57,697 bases of DNA from Verrucomicrobiota bacterium (GTDB lineage: Bacteria > Verrucomicrobiota > Verrucomicrobiia > Palsa-1439), in NCBI GenBank assembly GCA_016871575.1, contig VHCW01000021.1:1-57697 (forward strand). Direction: 5' to 3'. Made by a program: the position numbers and the translations under genes. The notes below the pieces were generated by a model, which saw only the letters and a program-made list of their open reading frames with translations, was not told the DNA's origin and did no database searches. Of the stretch, positions 1 to 7,151 are shown one piece after another (position 1 is the first letter of the stretch; every line of letters starts with the position of its first letter).

Positions 1-124
1 CGTCTTCCTCGATCAACAGAATCACCTTCGCCTTCCCGCTACCCGGCAGGCGCGCGGCGATCTTGGGTGGAATCTGCAACTGCGACTCGCCGTGAAGTTC
101 CGTCTCAAACTGGATCGTTTTCAC
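1..124 (-). CDS. AbrB-like antitoxin N-terminus (partial, runs off left edge)
   Basis: The reverse strand from a GTG codon at 124-122 is open to the window edge (41 codons). It begins V-K-T-I-Q-F-E-T-E-L-H-G, then S-Q-L-Q-I-P-P-K-I-A, a swapped-hairpin AbrB-type beginning of the sort found in antitoxins and in small proteins encoded beside PIN-domain toxins. The GTG overlaps the TGA of the upstream small ORF (GTGA), so translation is probably coupled. The expected role is DNA binding and toxin neutralisation, but the C-terminus and any toxin lie outside the window. The family call rests on only the visible N-terminus. Confidence 0.55.
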   Translation of the reverse strand, partial: MKTIQFETELHGESQLQIPPKIAARLPGSGKAKVILLIEED

Positions 125-342
125 GGCAACAGTCTAGGATTTCCCGGCTGGGAAGTCAAACGCCTTGCCGGAGAGGGGACATTCTCATCGAGGTTTGACA
201 ACGCCTTGCCGGAGAGGCGTTGAAAGATTCTCTTCCGGCTCGTGAGCGGCGACTTCTCGCCCGCCTGAATGGCTCGCAGCATGGCCACGTCCTCCAAACT
301 GTCCTCCAACGCTTCGCGTCGCAGGTCGTGGCGTTCTTTCAA
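121..342 (-). CDS. Small antitoxin-like ORF, possibly frameshifted or degenerate
   Basis: Seventy-three codons from ATG 342, ending in a TGA that overlaps the GTG of the next gene. The first 43 residues are charged and helical (K-E-R-H-D-L-R-R-E-A-L-E-D-S-L-E-D-V) and resemble the C-terminal half of small antitoxins that precede PIN or RelE toxins. The last 30 residues are basic and proline-rich and are encoded by a duplicated repeat, so they look like read-through into repeat DNA. The frame is open upstream for about 10 more codons; an ATG at about 373 lies one base out of frame, which would add a plausible N-terminus if a frameshift had occurred. It could be a decayed gene. I do not assign a family. 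Confidence 0.35.
   Translation of the reverse strand: MKERHDLRREALEDSLEDVAMLRAIQAGEKSPLTSRKRIFQRLSGKALSNLDENVPSPARRLTSQPGNPRLLP
160..222. repeat. 17-bp direct repeat with hairpin
   Basis: The 17-mer acgccttgccggagagg occurs at 160-176 and again at 201-217. The second copy is part of a perfect 8-bp stem: CAACGCCT at 199-206 pairs with AGGCGTTG at 215-222 around an 8-base loop. It falls inside the 3' end of the small antitoxin-like ORF. Confidence 0.7.
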
Positions 343-509
343 GACCTCGACGACGGCGTCCTTCCAAGGCTGTCATGCGGGTCAAGCTACCCAATCTTCC
401 GAGCAAGTCAACGCTACCGGCGCTGCCGTGCGTGCCAAACACCGAGGGCGAGGGCGGGAAACCGGAAGAAAACCGGAACATTTCCCCAGCCATCGTTCAA
501 CGAGCCGCC

Positions 510-551
510 TGCCCGTCTGAGGCTGCCCGTCTGAGGCTGCCCGTCTGAGGC
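510..551. repeat. Three tandem 14-bp repeats
   Basis: Three exact head-to-tail copies of tgcccgtctgaggc occupy 510-523, 524-537 and 538-551. They lie in the 343-818 stretch, where I see no convincing gene on either strand. Confidence 0.85.
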
Positions 552-699
552 TTGACGGCAAATCCCCGACAGGCGTATTCTCCGCTCCGAAGGAGAAACA
601 CAAGTCACATAAACCAATAACCCAAAACCAATTCGCGTAGCTTCGGCTGCTGTCCAGATCGAAACCGGAAACTTCGTGCAAGAGACAGCGTTTGAAGTG

Positions 700-788
700 C
701 GCCCCGCAAGGGGCGTGCTGAAAGCGTTTCTCTTGTGGGCATTCCGGTGCCCGATCTGGGGCGCAAGTAAGTGCGCCCCCTTTTGTTT
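700..788. terminator. Cluster of GC-rich hairpins, the last terminator-like
   Basis: Three short stems follow one another: CGCCCC-GCAA-GGGGCG near 702-717, a GGGCA/TGCCC stem near 737-752, and GGGGCGCA (758-765) pairing with TGCGCCCC (772-779), followed by a short T run at 781-784. The last has the form of an intrinsic terminator on the plus strand just before the small gene at 822. There is no obvious plus-strand gene upstream to terminate, so a REP-like repeat is an alternative. Confidence 0.4.
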
Positions 789-821
789 GGGCATGGCTGG
801 GCGTGTGAGCGGAGGATCATG

Positions 822-1082
822 ATGAGAGAGCGTAGGTCAATTCGACATGCACTTCAGACATTCGGCAACATCACGGAGCTGTACGAAGTGAAAACGTACA
901 CAGGGTATCGAAATGGCAAGCGGGTTACAGTACAGATTCTAGATCAAGGAATGGAGTGTCCTAATCCCGATAGTCGGTTCGCGTGCCAAGTTATAGAAGA
1001 AGATGGCAAGAGGGCATCAGGCAACAATGCACGCACCACTGATGAGGCGATTGCAATTGTTCATTGGAGAGATTTGGATTGA
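822..1082 (+). CDS. Small conserved-looking hypothetical protein (86 aa)
   Basis: Two ATGs stand at 819 and 822; GGAGG at 811-815 gives a six-base spacing to 822, so I use that start. The product is small, soluble and mixed alpha/beta, with no signal peptide or membrane segment. It contains Y-R-N-G-K-R-V-T-V-Q-I-L-D followed by a cysteine-containing stretch and ends T-D-E-A-I-A-I-V-H-W-R-D-L-D. I do not recognise the family. Base composition is lower in GC than the flanks, suggesting acquisition. The good ribosome-binding site and the next small gene with the same arrangement support a real gene. Confidence 0.55.
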   Translation: MRERRSIRHALQTFGNITELYEVKTYTGYRNGKRVTVQILDQGMECPNPDSRFACQVIEEDGKRASGNNARTTDEAIAIVHWRDLD

Positions 1083-1159
1083 GAAACGCCGAGCTCGAAG
1101 CAAGGAAAGTCAGCTCGATGCGTTCCACACTTTGAGTCAGGTAAATTTGGAGGTCCACT

Positions 1160-1345
1160 ATGGCAATGATACAATGCCCGGAGTGCAAGAAGCAGGTCAG
1201 CAATGAGGCAGATAAATGTCCGAATTGCGGCATACCGATAAAGCGAGGATTGCTTGGCAAGGCGGGAACAGAACGTGTGATAAACGTAGGGTGTCTTGTG
1301 ATTCTCCTTGTGCTCGTCGCAATCGGAATTCTCACGTGTTTGTAG
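1160..1345 (+). CDS. Zinc-ribbon protein with C-terminal membrane helix (61 aa)
   Basis: GGAGG at 1149-1153 lies seven bases before ATG 1160. The N-terminus has the zinc-ribbon pattern C-P-E-C-K-K at residues 6-9 and C-P-N-C-G at 20-23, i.e. CxxC...CxxC. Residues about 41-60 form one hydrophobic helix (V-G-C-L-V-I-L-L-V-L-V-A-I-G-I-L). This is the common zinc-ribbon plus single-TM small protein architecture. Such proteins are usually membrane-anchored with the ribbon in the cytoplasm; their function is not known. Composition is lower in GC than the neighbours. Confidence 0.75.
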   Translation: MAMIQCPECKKQVSNEADKCPNCGIPIKRGLLGKAGTERVINVGCLVILLVLVAIGILTCL

Positions 1346-1458
1346 TTGCTCTGGTCGCGGGGGTTGTCAGGGTCAACGCCAGACGCTGCAGAAATTCGCC
1401 GATCAACCTGCTGGTGCATTTTCGCTGATACCTGTTACTGACAGGCAGGCCGAGCGCG

Positions 1459-2163
1459 CTATTTGGCGGGTGCCGTTGCGTCGAAGCGACGGACAATCAC
1501 CTCGGGCAGGTCAATGTTATCCGGTTGCTGGAGGAGAAAGAGCACCATCGCGGCGACGTCGTGGGGATCAATCATCGGTTGCCCCTCGAGCCGGCGACCC
1601 AGATACGTGCCTTGGAGCAGGTCGGTCTTCACCCCGCCGGGACAGAGGCTGTGGACGTGGATGTTGTGCGGTCGTACCTCCAGCGCCAGCGCGCGGGCGA
1701 AGCCGAGCATGGCGTGCTTGCTCGCGACGTAGGCCGATTGATGCAGGTAGCCTTGGAGGCTGGCCGTGCTGGCGATGTTGATGATCCGGCCCTGCCGTCG
1801 CGAAATCATTCCCGGCAACACCTCGCGCGTCACCAGAAACGTGGCCGTCAGGTTCACGCGCAGCACTCGTTCCCAATCGGCCAGTGCGAGTTCGGGCACG
1901 GGCTTTTCGAGAAACGTCCCGGCGTTGTTGATGAGGATATCAATGGCGCCGAGGCTCGTGGTGAGTTGGCGGACGGCTCCCGGCACTTTCTCCACGTCGG
2001 CAAAGTCGCAACTCACGAAAGTCCCCGCGATGTCCGGCGGCGGCATTTGGCGGCCGAGCAGACCGAGCCGCACGCCCGCGCCCTGCAATGCGCGGCAAAT
2101 GGCGAGGCCGATCCCGCGACTCACTCCGGTGACAACGGCAGTTTTACCTTCCAAGGATTTCAT
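1459..2163 (-). CDS. SDR-family oxidoreductase (FabG-like)
   Basis: A 234-residue classical short-chain dehydrogenase. From ATG 2163 the cofactor motif T-G-V-S-R-G-I-G lies at residues 12-19, N-N-A-G at 79-82, the catalytic Tyr145 and Lys149 in Y-V-A-S-K, and the active-site serine near 132-134. The P-G-G-V-K-T segment after the catalytic site is also typical. Substrate cannot be read; likely an NADP-dependent carbonyl reduction in the cytoplasm. The frame is open upstream to 2241, but the ATG at 2163 starts directly before the Rossmann strand. A BlaI-type half-site lies about 90 bases upstream (2255-2270), so control by the adjacent BlaI repressor is possible. Confidence 0.85.
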   Translation of the reverse strand: MKSLEGKTAVVTGVSRGIGLAICRALQGAGVRLGLLGRQMPPPDIAGTFVSCDFADVEKVPGAVRQLTTSLGAIDILINNAGTFLEKPVPELALADWERVLRVNLTATFLVTREVLPGMISRRQGRIINIASTASLQGYLHQSAYVASKHAMLGFARALALEVRPHNIHVHSLCPGGVKTDLLQGTYLGRRLEGQPMIDPHDVAAMVLFLLQQPDNIDLPEVIVRRFDATAPAK

Positions 2164-2254
2164 ATCCTCATATTCGTGATGCCGCGTTTCCCTGACAAGC
2201 TCAAAGCACACACACGTCGCAGCGACTGATGTCACCAGCATCCAGCGCCGTGCG

Positions 2255-2270
2255 AAATTTTTAGCATGGC
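2255..2270. promoter_or_regulatory. Candidate BlaI half-operator upstream of SDR gene
   Basis: The bases AAATTTTTAGCATGGC match the right arm and T-tract of the perfect BlaI-gene palindrome at 3031-3058 apart from one missing T. It lies upstream of the minus-strand SDR gene. Operator function is inferred. Confidence 0.4.
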
Positions 2271-2344
2271 TCCACCCCTGTCAAACGATGTGTGCGAATC
2301 ATTTCGCATTCCAAGCTGGAACGATCCAGTTGAAAGTCGTCATG

Positions 2345-2606
2345 CCAAGGAGCGGCGGTTTGAAACCGCCGTCAGGAAATTTGCGAGCCGCGTACCATTC
2401 GGCGCATCGAAACAGCGGCGGTTGAAAACCGCCGCTCCTTGGAGGGCAAGCGTTTTTCCAGCCCCAGCCAAGCGAGCAACTGCATCGTTCCGTCCAAGAG
2501 CAGTTGACCCGCGAGCCAGTGCCGCCATCCGTGTCAGGCAGTCCCGACACAACGCCGCGTTTCCGCCTGCGCCGAAGTTTACGCGCCTTTGGCGCAGCTA
2601 CGGCGG
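2345..2606. repeat. Cluster of palindromic REP-like repeats (gene-free 2242-2656)
   Basis: The stretch between the SDR and BlaI genes contains no supported gene. Nested inverted repeats are visible: an arm at 2345-2371 (starting CCAAGGAGCGGCGG) is answered by 2414-2442 (ending CCGCCGCTCCTTGG), and each arm is itself a small hairpin. Further on, GTGTC/GACAC arms near 2531-2550 and CCGCCTGCGCC (2563-2573) facing GGCGCAGCTACGGCGG (2591-2606) make two more hairpins. On the minus strand just after blaI, an ATG followed by 17 codons and a stop could be a remnant of a BlaR1-type gene, but this is weak. Confidence 0.65.
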
Positions 2607-2656
2607 ACAAGCCGGTTTTGTTCCGGCCATGCCAGCGTCCAGAACAAGTGACATTC

Positions 2657-3037
2657 TCATTTGGGCTTGGTCTTTTGGATGATGGTTTCGAGGCGTTCGA
2701 GTTCGTCGGCAGGCAGTTTGCCGCCGGCGTCGTCCACGAGCGCGGCGACGGCGCTGGCGAGCGAACCGCCAAAGAACGTCTCGACGACGCGCTTGAGCGC
2801 GGAGGGACGGACTTTCTCGCGCGCCTCGGTCGGCTGGTAGAAGTAGCGTTGGCCGCGTTCGGTGTGTTTGAGGAAACCTTTTCGTTCGAGGATGGCGAGC
2901 AACGTGCGGACGGTCGAGTAATGGGGCGGATCGGGCAACGCCTCTTGCACATCGAAAGCCGAGGCTTCGCTTTTTGCGTACACGATGTCCAGGATCTGTC
3001 GTTCCCGTCGGCTGAGGCGATGGTGTTTGAGTGCCAT
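2657..3037 (-). CDS. blaI: BlaI/MecI/CopY-family transcriptional repressor
   Basis: A 126-residue protein with the family's winged-helix N-terminus (L-S-R-R-E-R-Q-I-L-D-I-V-Y at 8-20; H-Y-S-T-V-R-T-L-L at 39-47, the recognition helix) and the wing segment R-Y-F-Y-Q-P. The C-terminal half carries the F-F-G-G-S dimerisation region. Family members repress beta-lactamase or other stress genes as dimers and are removed by the BlaR1 metallopeptidase. No BlaR1 is present; downstream is only repeat DNA. The start codon lies inside a perfect 28-bp palindrome (3031-3058), consistent with autorepression. Confidence 0.9.
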   Translation of the reverse strand: MALKHHRLSRRERQILDIVYAKSEASAFDVQEALPDPPHYSTVRTLLAILERKGFLKHTERGQRYFYQPTEAREKVRPSALKRVVETFFGGSLASAVAALVDDAGGKLPADELERLETIIQKTKPK

Positions 3038-3058
3038 GCTAATTTTTTAGCATGGCAC
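3031..3058. promoter_or_regulatory. Perfect palindromic operator over the blaI start
   Basis: GTGCCATGCTAA (3031-3042) and TTAGCATGGCAC (3047-3058) are exact 12-base inverted arms around TTTT. The left arm includes the blaI start codon. The centre TTAGCATGC-type sequence recurs imperfectly at 2255-2270 and 3208-3219. Confidence 0.7.
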
Positions 3059-3100
3059 CATCGGGCGGTCAACAATTGTGTGCGATACGAGTGCAGTTTA

Positions 3101-3182
3101 TTGTTTTGGGCAACACAAGGAACGCTGCCGTCCCGGCGGTCGAAGTTTCGTCGGCAACCGCCGAGACGCCGCGTTCCTGCCC
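3101..3182. repeat. Dispersed hairpin repeat, copy 1
   Basis: GGAACGC at 3119-3125 is inverted as GCGTTCC at 3171-3177, with outer GGGCA/TGCCC arms. The left portion, ttgttttgggcaacacaagg followed by aacgctgccg, recurs with few changes near 32028-32060, so it is a repeat present at least twice in this window. Confidence 0.65.
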
Positions 3183-3207
3183 AAAGGTGTGCACCCGCGC
3201 GAAACTG

Positions 3208-3221
3208 TTAGTATGCTGATT
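3208..3221. promoter_or_regulatory. Third BlaI-like site, weak
   Basis: TTAGTATGCTGA (3208-3219) followed by a T tract is an imperfect version of the palindrome core at the blaI gene. It lies between blaI and the end of the DUF362 gene. Function is inferred only from similarity. Confidence 0.25.
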
Positions 3222-3240
3222 TTTTCGCGGCGGGAACCGG

Positions 3241-5517
3241 TCAGGGTGGGAGGACTTGGACGCGGTAGAAACGATGGACGGCAACGGTGGCGTCGGTGTG
3301 AGTGAGACTGGTCTGCTCCGGTGCGGCGGTGTAGCGGGCGGCGGGCAGGTCGGCCCAGCCGCTGCCGAGCGTGTCGCAATACTGGACTTGGTAGGTTTTG
3401 CCGGGGACACTGGGCCAGTCGAGGGCGAATCCGCCGGTGAGGACGTTGCCAGTGACGCGGAGGATGGAGGCGGCGTTGAGCGGATCGGTGCCGGCAAGGT
3501 ACTCGTGGAGATTGGATTGGCCGTCGCCGTCGGTGTCGGCGGTGGCGACGGCGTTGGTGGGATCGCCGAAATGCGTTTGTTCCCAGACATCGGGCAGGCC
3601 ATCGGCGTCGGTGTCGGCCTGAATCTCGGTGGTGAATGTGACGCGGTTGTTGGGAATGTAGGCGTCGCGTTGGGTGGCGGTGGCGGTGGCGTCGTTGGTG
3701 GCGATGCCGGTGGCGCTGGTTGGGTAAGCAACGACGACGGTGACACTGGCGACGCCGGAGACGGCGAGTGTGCCGAGGCTGGCGATGATGGCCCCGCCGG
3801 CGTTGGTGGTGCAACTGCCTTGGCTGCTGGTGGCGCTGATGAAGGTGGCGTGGGCGGGCCAGAAGTTGGTGAGTGTGGCGCTGGTGGCGACGACGGGACC
3901 GGTGTTGGTGATGGTGAGCGTGTAGGTCTGCCGGTAACCGGCGACGGCGGGGCTGGAAGCGGCGGCGTTGAGCGAGAGGTTGGCATCGGTGTTGGCGACG
4001 AGTTCGATGCCGGCGCCGGCGCCGAGGTTGCGGCTGTAGAGTTTGTTGGTTGGGTTGTTCCAGTGTTCGTGTGCGCCGAGGCTGGGGAGTGTGCCGAGGT
4101 GGTTGGTGTAGTTGACGCCGGAGGGCGGCGCGTGGGCGAGGGCGGCTTCGTGGAGGTAATTGTCGCAGTTGGCGGGGTTGCCGCCGAGGGCGTCGCCGAA
4201 CTCGGCGAGGAGGAAATCGGCGCCGACGGAGTCAATGGCGACGGGATCGAGCGAGAGGAAATAGCTGGCGGACCATTGGTTGCCGAAGAGGTTTCGCCAG
4301 TGTTCGTTGGTGGAGACGGTGGTGCCGACGTTTCGGACGCCGTAGAGTCCGTCAATCATGAACAGGAGCGTTTTGCCGCCGAGGTGAGGCGAGCCGATGA
4401 GGTCCACGAACGGGCTGTAAGTGCCCATGCCGCCGGTTTTGGCGTTGATGAAGGTGTGTTCGCGGGTGTTGATGCTGCCGTAGTGGTTCTTGGCGGTGAG
4501 CGTGACGCCGCAGGTGCTGTGGCCTTTGAGGAGGGCCATGTTGATGAGGTAGGTGGCGTTGGTGACGACGGTGGGAACATTGCGCCCGCAGGTGTTGCTG
4601 ACCGAATAACTCAGCGCGTTGGTGGCCCACTGGACGACGACGCGGCCATAGACGTTGGTGCAGTGGGCGAACACGACGTTGGGGAATTCGTTGGTGCACT
4701 TGTCGTACGCGCGGTTGGGGATCACGCGGCTGGGCGAAGTATTGGGCGCTTCATAGACGGTGATGTTGGACTGGGCGACGCCGGCGTGGTTCACCAATTG
4801 CCGGAGCAACGCGATGATGCTGTGCGGCGAGGCGTCGGCCTGGTTGTCGTTATTGGCGACGTTGCTGGTATTGTTGAAATTCACCTTGATGGCGATCTTC
4901 TCGCCGGCGGCGTAGCCGATGTCGCCGCGGCCGCGGGTGGAATTGAAATGGCGGAAAATGGCGTCCCACGCCGCCTCGTCGCTGGGCGCGTCGGCCAGCG
5001 CGCGCAACGACCACGAAAGCATGTTGTTCACGACGGATTGGTCGGTGCCGTTGGTGAACGCGCCGCTGCCGGTGTAGTCATTCCACCAGTAGCCGCTGAC
5101 GCCGTTCCAGCGGGTGGCCAACGGATCGCGCGCCCAGACGACGCGGCCGGGACGGATTCCCCTGGCCGTGCCGAGCACGCCATGAACATCCGGCGTCCAC
5201 GCCTCCGCGCCCGGTGGCGGCCAGCCGATCACCGTCCACAACACCAGCACGGTGACGAAACTTGCCCACCACCAACGCGGCGATGCGCACCACGCGCGGA
5301 GTTTGCCGAAGAGAAACTTTACGCTCAACACGCCGATCAGCCAGATGACGAAGCCGGTGGCGGCGGGGAACGCGGCGCGTTGGCAGGGATACGTGGCGCG
5401 GCTTGGTTTGGGAATCACCCGGATCAGGAACCACACCAACGCGCAGAATCCCATCAGCGGCGGCACCCACGTCCACCACCAGCCAGGCCGGCGGCCTGTT
5501 CTCAGGGTAATCTTCAT
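3241..5517 (-). CDS. Membrane-anchored DUF362 protein with DUF11 and Ca-binding C-terminus
   Basis: A 758-residue protein. Residues about 15-100 hold three hydrophobic segments. A DUF362-type domain follows (about 190-470), recognisable by A-I-K-V-N-F-N, the V-N-H-A-G-V segment and H-Y-G-S-I-N. DUF362 proteins often accompany iron-sulphur centres, but the domain's reaction is unknown. Residues about 520-640 form a DUF11-type beta domain (Y-T-L-T-I-T-N-T-G-P). Then comes a thrombospondin-3/dockerin-like Ca motif (D-T-D-A-D-G-L-P-D and D-T-D-G-D-G-Q-S-N) and a final beta domain. No PEP-CTERM tail is visible. The long plus-strand ORF opposite it is a GC mirror. Confidence 0.75.
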   Translation of the reverse strand: MKITLRTGRRPGWWWTWVPPLMGFCALVWFLIRVIPKPSRATYPCQRAAFPAATGFVIWLIGVLSVKFLFGKLRAWCASPRWWWASFVTVLVLWTVIGWPPPGAEAWTPDVHGVLGTARGIRPGRVVWARDPLATRWNGVSGYWWNDYTGSGAFTNGTDQSVVNNMLSWSLRALADAPSDEAAWDAIFRHFNSTRGRGDIGYAAGEKIAIKVNFNNTSNVANNDNQADASPHSIIALLRQLVNHAGVAQSNITVYEAPNTSPSRVIPNRAYDKCTNEFPNVVFAHCTNVYGRVVVQWATNALSYSVSNTCGRNVPTVVTNATYLINMALLKGHSTCGVTLTAKNHYGSINTREHTFINAKTGGMGTYSPFVDLIGSPHLGGKTLLFMIDGLYGVRNVGTTVSTNEHWRNLFGNQWSASYFLSLDPVAIDSVGADFLLAEFGDALGGNPANCDNYLHEAALAHAPPSGVNYTNHLGTLPSLGAHEHWNNPTNKLYSRNLGAGAGIELVANTDANLSLNAAASSPAVAGYRQTYTLTITNTGPVVATSATLTNFWPAHATFISATSSQGSCTTNAGGAIIASLGTLAVSGVASVTVVVAYPTSATGIATNDATATATQRDAYIPNNRVTFTTEIQADTDADGLPDVWEQTHFGDPTNAVATADTDGDGQSNLHEYLAGTDPLNAASILRVTGNVLTGGFALDWPSVPGKTYQVQYCDTLGSGWADLPAARYTAAPEQTSLTHTDATVAVHRFYRVQVLPP

Positions 5518-5605
5518 GTGACTGGCAGCATTATACCTTGTTTTCCAAGTTGCGCAATCTTGCGCCGAGCTTGATTGTAACAGGCTGCGGATTTACAGTG
5601 CGGCC

Positions 5606-7141
5606 ATGAAACAGCTCTTCGTCGTTGCCGTTGTGGCAGCCGTCGCCGTGGCCGGGCACGGCGCGTTGACCATCGAGGTTGCGCCGCCCGCCCCGTCCCC
5701 AGCGCCCGGCATCGTCGTTCCTCCGCCGGTGCGCGGCGGCTCGACGAACGAACCTGCGGCACCGGTGAAGACGGAGGACGTGTTGAAGTTCAAGAACGCC
5801 GACACGCTGCACGGCAAGCTGCTTTCCGCCAATCCCGACGACGGTGTGCGTTGGAGCCGCGAGGACGCCAAGGGGATGATCAACTTCACGCTGGCCAATG
5901 TCAGCGAAGTCCAGTTTGCGAATGTGATGACGCCGCGCGCCGGCGGGCCGCGGGCGGTGGCGCGCCTGACGAACGGCGACTCGCTCAGCGGCGAGATCGT
6001 CGCGCTGACCAAGGACGCGTTGAAACTGCAGACGTGGTATGCGGGTGAACTGGCGGTCAAGCGTCCGATGATTGCCAGCGTTGAACCGGGACTGGGATCT
6101 GTTTCCGTGGTTTACGCCGGGCCGACTGCGCTGGCCGAATGGCAACAGCGCGCCGGCAACCGCGGTGGTTGGACCTTCAAGAAAGGCGCGTTGGTGGCGG
6201 CCGGCGGCAGCGGCGGCATTGCGATTGGCCGCGACGTGAAGTTGCCCGACATGGCCAGCATCGAGTGCGACGTCGCGTGGATGGGGTATATCAATTTCTA
6301 CATGCTCTTTTACGCGGAGAACTTCGAGAACTACTACAACAGCGACTGCTACGCGCTCCAGATCAGCAGCGGCACCGTCTATCTCCAGCGTTGCCAGCGC
6401 AACAGCGGCATGAACAACGTGGACCAGCACGTCAACGTCGAGAGTTTGCAGCGCAAGAACAAGGCCCGCATCGCGCTGAAGATCAACAAACAGAAAAAGA
6501 CCGTGGCGCTGTTCATTGACGGCGCGCTGATCAAGCAATGGACGGACCGGACGGATTTCACCGGCAGAGGCACCGGCATCGGCTTCGTCACGCAAGGCCA
6601 GCCGACCCGCGTCAGCAACGTTCTCGTCACCGAATGGGACGGCAAACTCGACCTCGACGCCGGCAGTGACAGCAAGGCTGCGGAGGAAGACCTTGTGCGG
6701 CTGGTCAACGGCGACAAACTGAGCGGCCAGCTTGACAGCGTTGTCGGAGGCCAGGTGCGGTTTGCCACGTCCTACGCCAAGCTGGAGATTCCGATGGAAC
6801 GTGTTGCGGAGATCGTGCTGGCGACCAAGAACGCCGAGAAACCGCGCCGCCACGCCAATGATCTGCGCGCGTTCTTCAGCGACGGCAACCGTCTCACCAT
6901 CGCGCTCGACAAGCTCAGCCCGGAAACGTTGAACGGGAACAGTGAGTGTTTCGGGAAGGCGACGTTCCAACGCGGCGCATTCCAGCGCCTCCAGTTCAAC
7001 ATCTACGATGAGGCCAAGGAATCCGAAGAAGACGACGACTGGGGCGACACCCCCATGCCTGCCGGTGGACGGCGCATCATTCGCGGCGCCCTTGGCGGCG
7101 GCATCATGATTGATGGCGCCATCAATGTGTTGCAGGAATAA
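5606..7141 (+). CDS. Secreted protein of unknown function with duplicated beta motifs
   Basis: A 511-residue protein with a clear signal peptide (M-K-Q-L-F-V-V-A-V-V-A-A-V-A-V-A-G) and a proline-rich linker to about residue 50. Short units repeat three times: D-T-L-H-G-K-L-L near 65, N-G-D-S-L-S-G-E-I near 125 and N-G-D-K-L-S-G-Q-L near 372, each followed by a strand-rich piece and a V/I-x-x-V/I end. The central part (about 170-350) looks like a LamG/DUF1080-type jelly roll. It is probably exported and may bind carbohydrate; this is inference. It precedes the radical SAM gene by 10 bases and may share its transcript. Confidence 0.65.
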   Translation: MKQLFVVAVVAAVAVAGHGALTIEVAPPAPSPAPGIVVPPPVRGGSTNEPAAPVKTEDVLKFKNADTLHGKLLSANPDDGVRWSREDAKGMINFTLANVSEVQFANVMTPRAGGPRAVARLTNGDSLSGEIVALTKDALKLQTWYAGELAVKRPMIASVEPGLGSVSVVYAGPTALAEWQQRAGNRGGWTFKKGALVAAGGSGGIAIGRDVKLPDMASIECDVAWMGYINFYMLFYAENFENYYNSDCYALQISSGTVYLQRCQRNSGMNNVDQHVNVESLQRKNKARIALKINKQKKTVALFIDGALIKQWTDRTDFTGRGTGIGFVTQGQPTRVSNVLVTEWDGKLDLDAGSDSKAAEEDLVRLVNGDKLSGQLDSVVGGQVRFATSYAKLEIPMERVAEIVLATKNAEKPRRHANDLRAFFSDGNRLTIALDKLSPETLNGNSECFGKATFQRGAFQRLQFNIYDEAKESEEDDDWGDTPMPAGGRRIIRGALGGGIMIDGAINVLQE

Positions 7142-7151
7142 TCAACGGCCC

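Noticed and set aside
382-794. Overlapping minus-strand ORFs of 99-126 codons
   Set aside because: They pass through the tandem repeat and hairpin cluster and show no protein-like features.
3256-5574. 772-codon plus-strand open frame opposite the DUF362 gene
   Set aside because: Composition is an Ala/Gly/Val/Asp-rich mirror of the real minus-strand gene, with no domain and no ribosome-binding site.
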